A stretch of 34,831 nt of DNA from Bacteroidales bacterium (GTDB lineage Bacteria > Bacteroidota > Bacteroidia > Bacteroidales > UBA932): the NCBI GenBank assembly GCA_017429765.1, contig JAFROJ010000066.1, forward strand, positions 1-34,831, read 5' to 3'. Below are positions 32,329-34,831 of this stretch, one piece after another. The notes beneath the pieces were generated by a model. The model was not told where the DNA came from and did no database searches. It worked only from the letters and a program-made list of their open reading frames with translations. A program made the translations under genes and the position numbers. Each line of letters begins with the position of its first letter. Position 1 is the stretch's first letter.

Positions 32329-33407
32329 TGAGTGTCTCTTTGAAGGATAATTGCCGCTATTCCCTGCTGGTCCCCACCAGCATGGGCTTGCGGGTCACCC
32401 CCGAGGACGGGCAGCCGGTCAGTTCAGCCGATGTCCTGCGGCTTCAGGCCACCAGCGCCGAGACCAATGTGGCCAGCGTGTCGTCCTATCTCGGGCTTCC
32501 GGTGAAGGTGCTGACCACCTTCGTGAAAGACAGTCCTTTCGCCGCCTTCATCAAGTCCAACCTCCGCTCGAGGGGGATGGATTTCGAGGGGCCGGAAGTG
32601 CCTCAGGGAGGCCCCTGGGGCTATCGCCATCAGATCAACGTGGCCGACAGCGGCTTCGGCTCGCGCGGCCCGAGAGTATGGAACGACCGCGCGGGAGAGG
32701 TAGGAAGGACACTGAACGCGGCCGACTTCGACCTCGACAGGATATTCGGGAAAGAGGGGGTACAGATAGTCCATCTCTCCGGCCTGATCGGGGCTTTGAG
32801 TCCCCAGACGAGCCGTTTCTGCCTCGAGATCGCCAGGAAGGCCAAGGAATATGGCGCCAGAATCAGTTTCGACCTCAATTACAGGGCCTCGTTCTGGGTC
32901 GGAAGGGAGGAGGAGCTGAGGACGGTTTTCAGTGAGATATGCGCCCTCGCCGACATTCTCATCGGCAATGAGGAGGATTTCCAGCTTTGCCTGGGCATCC
33001 CCGGGCCCGAGGCCGGTGGGAAAGACATCGCCGCCAAGATCGACGGTTTCAAGGAGATGATAGGCAGGGTCAAGGAGCGGTATCCCTCGGCCTCCGTCTT
33101 CGCCACCACGCTCAGGCAGGTGAACCACGCCAACAGCCACAACTGGGGCGCGATAATGCTGGAAGGGGAGACCTGGCACGTCGTTGAGCCCCGCGAGATC
33201 CATGTCCTCGACAGGATCGGGGGCGGCGACGGTTTCGTGGGAGGCCTTCTGTACGCTATCCTGAAAGGCTGGGAGCCGGAGAAATGGATCCGGTTCGGAT
33301 GGGCCTGCGGCGCCCTCGCCACAACCTTCCTCACGGACTACGCCCAGCCCTCCGACGAGGAGCAGGTGTGGAGTGTCTGGAACGGCAACGCCAGGGTAAA
33401 GAGATAG
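32328..33407 (+). CDS. PfkB-family carbohydrate kinase, likely 2-keto-3-deoxygluconate kinase
   Basis: Ribokinase-fold kinase of 359 aa, which resembles KdgK proteins that turn 2-keto-3-deoxygluconate into KDPG. N-terminal features are a sugar-binding region with RLQATSAETNVASVSSYLGLPVKV and FAAFIKSNLRSRGMD. SFDLNYRASFW and LIGNEEDF are typical of the KDG kinase branch. The catalytic motif reads DRIGGGDGFVGGLLYAI, with Asp 301 as base. I chose the ATG at 32328, which shares one base with the GH2 stop; an in-frame GTG at 32325 adds one residue. The next gene, a LarA-type racemase, starts three bases after its stop. Substrate assignment rests on sequence resemblance and neighbours. Confidence 0.85.
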   Translation: MSVSLKDNCRYSLLVPTSMGLRVTPEDGQPVSSADVLRLQATSAETNVASVSSYLGLPVKVLTTFVKDSPFAAFIKSNLRSRGMDFEGPEVPQGGPWGYRHQINVADSGFGSRGPRVWNDRAGEVGRTLNAADFDLDRIFGKEGVQIVHLSGLIGALSPQTSRFCLEIARKAKEYGARISFDLNYRASFWVGREEELRTVFSEICALADILIGNEEDFQLCLGIPGPEAGGKDIAAKIDGFKEMIGRVKERYPSASVFATTLRQVNHANSHNWGAIMLEGETWHVVEPREIHVLDRIGGGDGFVGGLLYAILKGWEPEKWIRFGWACGALATTFLTDYAQPSDEEQVWSVWNGNARVKR

Positions 33408-33410
33408 GTC

Positions 33411-34694
33411 ATGCTGTACTTCGCCAAGGGATCCCCCACGAGTGTAATCACGGCGGAAGAGACAAGGTCCGCCCTGAGGGAGGTCTTTGACGGTCTGGGG
33501 CCTAGGAAAAGGGTGATGGCCATACCACCCGACTACACCCGGCTCAATTCCTTCGCCGGCCCGATCACCGGGATGGTCAACGAGTATTTCGGGGATCGCC
33601 TGACCGACGTCATGCCTGCCCTTGGCACCCACAGCCCCATGACTCCGGAGCAGATCGCCTCGATGTTCCCCGATGTGCCTCCCGGAAAGTTCCGGGTCCA
33701 CGACTGGCGGAACGATGTCGTGACAGTGGGGGAGGTCCCCGCCGAATATGTGGAGAAGGTCTCTGAGGGCCGTGTGAGTTACCCTTGGCCGGCGCAGGTC
33801 AACAAGGCGCTTCTGGACCCGTCGTTCGACCTCATCCTCTCGATCGGCCAGGTGGTGCCGCACGAGGTCATCGGCATGGCCAATCATTCCAAGAATATCT
33901 TCGTGGGCGTGGGCGGTTCAGAGGGGATCAACAAGAGCCACTTCGTCGGGGCCTCCTACGGGATGGAGCGCATCATGGGAAGGGCGAGAACCCCGGTGAG
34001 GGACATCCTTGAATATTCAAGGACTCATTTCATCCCGGAACTTCCTATAATCTACATACTTACGGTGAGGGCTAAGGATGAGGCGACGGGCGGGCTCGTC
34101 ACCCGGGGGCTTTTCATCGGGGACGATTTCGAGTGTTTCGAGAAGGCGTCGGCGCTCTCGCTTGAGACCAATTTCATCATGGTCGACCGCGAGATCAGCA
34201 AGTGCGTGGTCCGGCTCGACCCTTCCGAGTTCAAGAGCACCTGGCTCGGGAACAAGGCCATCTACCGCACCCGAATGGCCCTGGCCGACGGCGCGGAGCT
34301 GGTTATTCTCGCCCCTGGCCTGAAGGAGTTCGGCGAGGATGCGGCCATTGACGTCCTGATCCGGAAATATGGCTACAAGGGTACTCCGGCCACCCTCGCG
34401 GCCACTGCGGCCAACGAGGACCTGAGGGACAATCTCGGGGCCTCGGCCCACCTTATACACGGGTCTTCCGAGGGGAGGTTCAAGATCACTTATTACCCCG
34501 GTCCCGGAGTGACCAGGGAAGAGATAGAAGGTGTCGGTTTCGCCTACGGCGACCTTGACGAGGCGTTGAGGCGTTATCCGGCCGACAGAATGAGAGACGG
34601 GTGGAACACGCTTCCGGACGGCGAGGAGGTCTATTACATCTCCAATCCCGCCCTCGGCCTCTGGGCTCATCCGGATAGGTTTGTAAACTATTGA
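33411..34694 (+). CDS. LarA-like nickel-pincer racemase/epimerase (DUF2088 domain)
   Basis: Cytoplasmic enzyme of 427 aa in the lactate racemase LarA family, which uses a nickel-pincer nucleotide to invert C2 of 2-hydroxy acids. Key residues are placed as in Lactobacillus LarA (H108, H174, K184, H200): H74 in GTHSPM, H151 in VPHEV, K161 in HSKN and H177 in KSHF. The 10- and 16-residue spacings of the last three are conserved exactly. Some LarA homologues are known to act on malate, 2-hydroxyglutarate, phenyllactate or gluconate (gluconate 2-epimerase). The adjacent KDG kinase points to a sugar acid such as gluconate/mannonate; this is inference. Cofactor genes larB, larC and larE are not in the window. 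Confidence 0.88.
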   Translation: MLYFAKGSPTSVITAEETRSALREVFDGLGPRKRVMAIPPDYTRLNSFAGPITGMVNEYFGDRLTDVMPALGTHSPMTPEQIASMFPDVPPGKFRVHDWRNDVVTVGEVPAEYVEKVSEGRVSYPWPAQVNKALLDPSFDLILSIGQVVPHEVIGMANHSKNIFVGVGGSEGINKSHFVGASYGMERIMGRARTPVRDILEYSRTHFIPELPIIYILTVRAKDEATGGLVTRGLFIGDDFECFEKASALSLETNFIMVDREISKCVVRLDPSEFKSTWLGNKAIYRTRMALADGAELVILAPGLKEFGEDAAIDVLIRKYGYKGTPATLAATAANEDLRDNLGASAHLIHGSSEGRFKITYYPGPGVTREEIEGVGFAYGDLDEALRRYPADRMRDGWNTLPDGEEVYYISNPALGLWAHPDRFVNY

Positions 34695-34831
34695 TACTAT
34701 GGTTTTTTCAATGGAATAGAAGCGTCCCCTTCCGGCCTCTGCCACCCTCGGCACGATAAGAGGGGGGACCGAAATTGAGGAAAGAGGAGAGACAACTGGT
34801 TGTCTCGACGAGTTCCGAGATTTTGGTGGGG
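34695..34831. other. 3' flank with an 18-base dyad; no gene seen
   Basis: Non-coding 137 bases after the last gene. It holds a near-perfect dyad, GAGACAAC (34789-34796) and GTTGTCTC (34799-34806) around TG, and purine-rich runs. No T tract follows the dyad, so it is not a clear terminator. The remaining bases may belong to the next transcription unit or to a dispersed repeat. Confidence 0.4.

Noticed and set aside
1-34831. CRISPR arrays, insertion sequences, prophage or integrase genes
   Set aside because: I found no regularly spaced repeats, transposase or integrase motifs, or phage structural genes.

Overview
The window looks like chromosomal DNA from a high-GC member of the Bacteroidota, most likely Bacteroidales. 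Three things point there. Several genes have the Bacteroides-type promoter (TTTG or a near match, 19-22 bases, then TAnnTTTG). Shine-Dalgarno sequences are rare. The gene families are typical of the group (DUF3822 next to rsmD, FKBP-type lipoproteins, CstA, DUF853/HerA-like ATPase, Spy-like envelope protein with an ECF sigma factor). I cannot name the genus. Genes are packed tightly, no stretch over 300 bases lacks a gene, and I see no rRNA, CRISPR array, insertion sequence or phage gene.

Layout. 1-2717: a secreted GH13 alpha-glucan hydrolase, tRNA-Pro(UGG) on the minus strand, and a LolD-like ABC ATPase. 2738-5943 (minus): a secreted FAD-dependent oxidoreductase overlapping a YfcC/DcuC-type carrier by 4 bases. 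6025-7493 (minus): an ECF sigma factor, a one-helix membrane protein (probable anti-sigma) and a Spy-like periplasmic protein. 7553-9996: lepA and a small GT2-like gene. 10027-13113: fucI and fucP. 13100-14206 (minus): a minimal ComEC-like protein. 14286-16431: acetate kinase and a phosphate butyryltransferase-type enzyme. 16438-19496: an AT-richer island with an ECF sigma factor, a single-helix/beta-barrel protein and a divergent serpin lipoprotein. 19508-21217 (minus): membrane-anchored unknown, short DUF3822 protein, rsmD. 21343-27308: a compact six-gene run (DHH phosphoesterase, two FKBP-like lipoproteins, MATE transporter, cytidylate-kinase-like protein, beta-lactamase-fold hydrolase). 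27311-30400 (minus): CstA and a DUF853 ATPase. 30472-34694: secreted GH2 enzyme, KDG-kinase-like PfkB enzyme and a LarA-type nickel racemase/epimerase.

How the genes work together. Much of the window concerns carbohydrate use: polysaccharide hydrolysis (GH13, GH2), fucose uptake and isomerisation, sugar-acid processing (LarA homologue plus KDG kinase) and acyl-phosphate fermentation (ackA plus ptb). The most striking unit is the island at 16438-19496. The promoters of the sigma factor and of the serpin carry the same bipartite sequence, TAGCCGTATT-N13-CGTTAT, facing away from each other. This suggests one ECF sigma factor drives both its own operon and the serpin. The partner gene encodes a short N-terminal segment, one membrane helix, an acidic linker and a C-terminal outer-membrane-type beta-barrel, as if it were a trans-envelope anti-sigma factor. 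I propose this as a candidate protease-responsive surface defence system; that function is inference.
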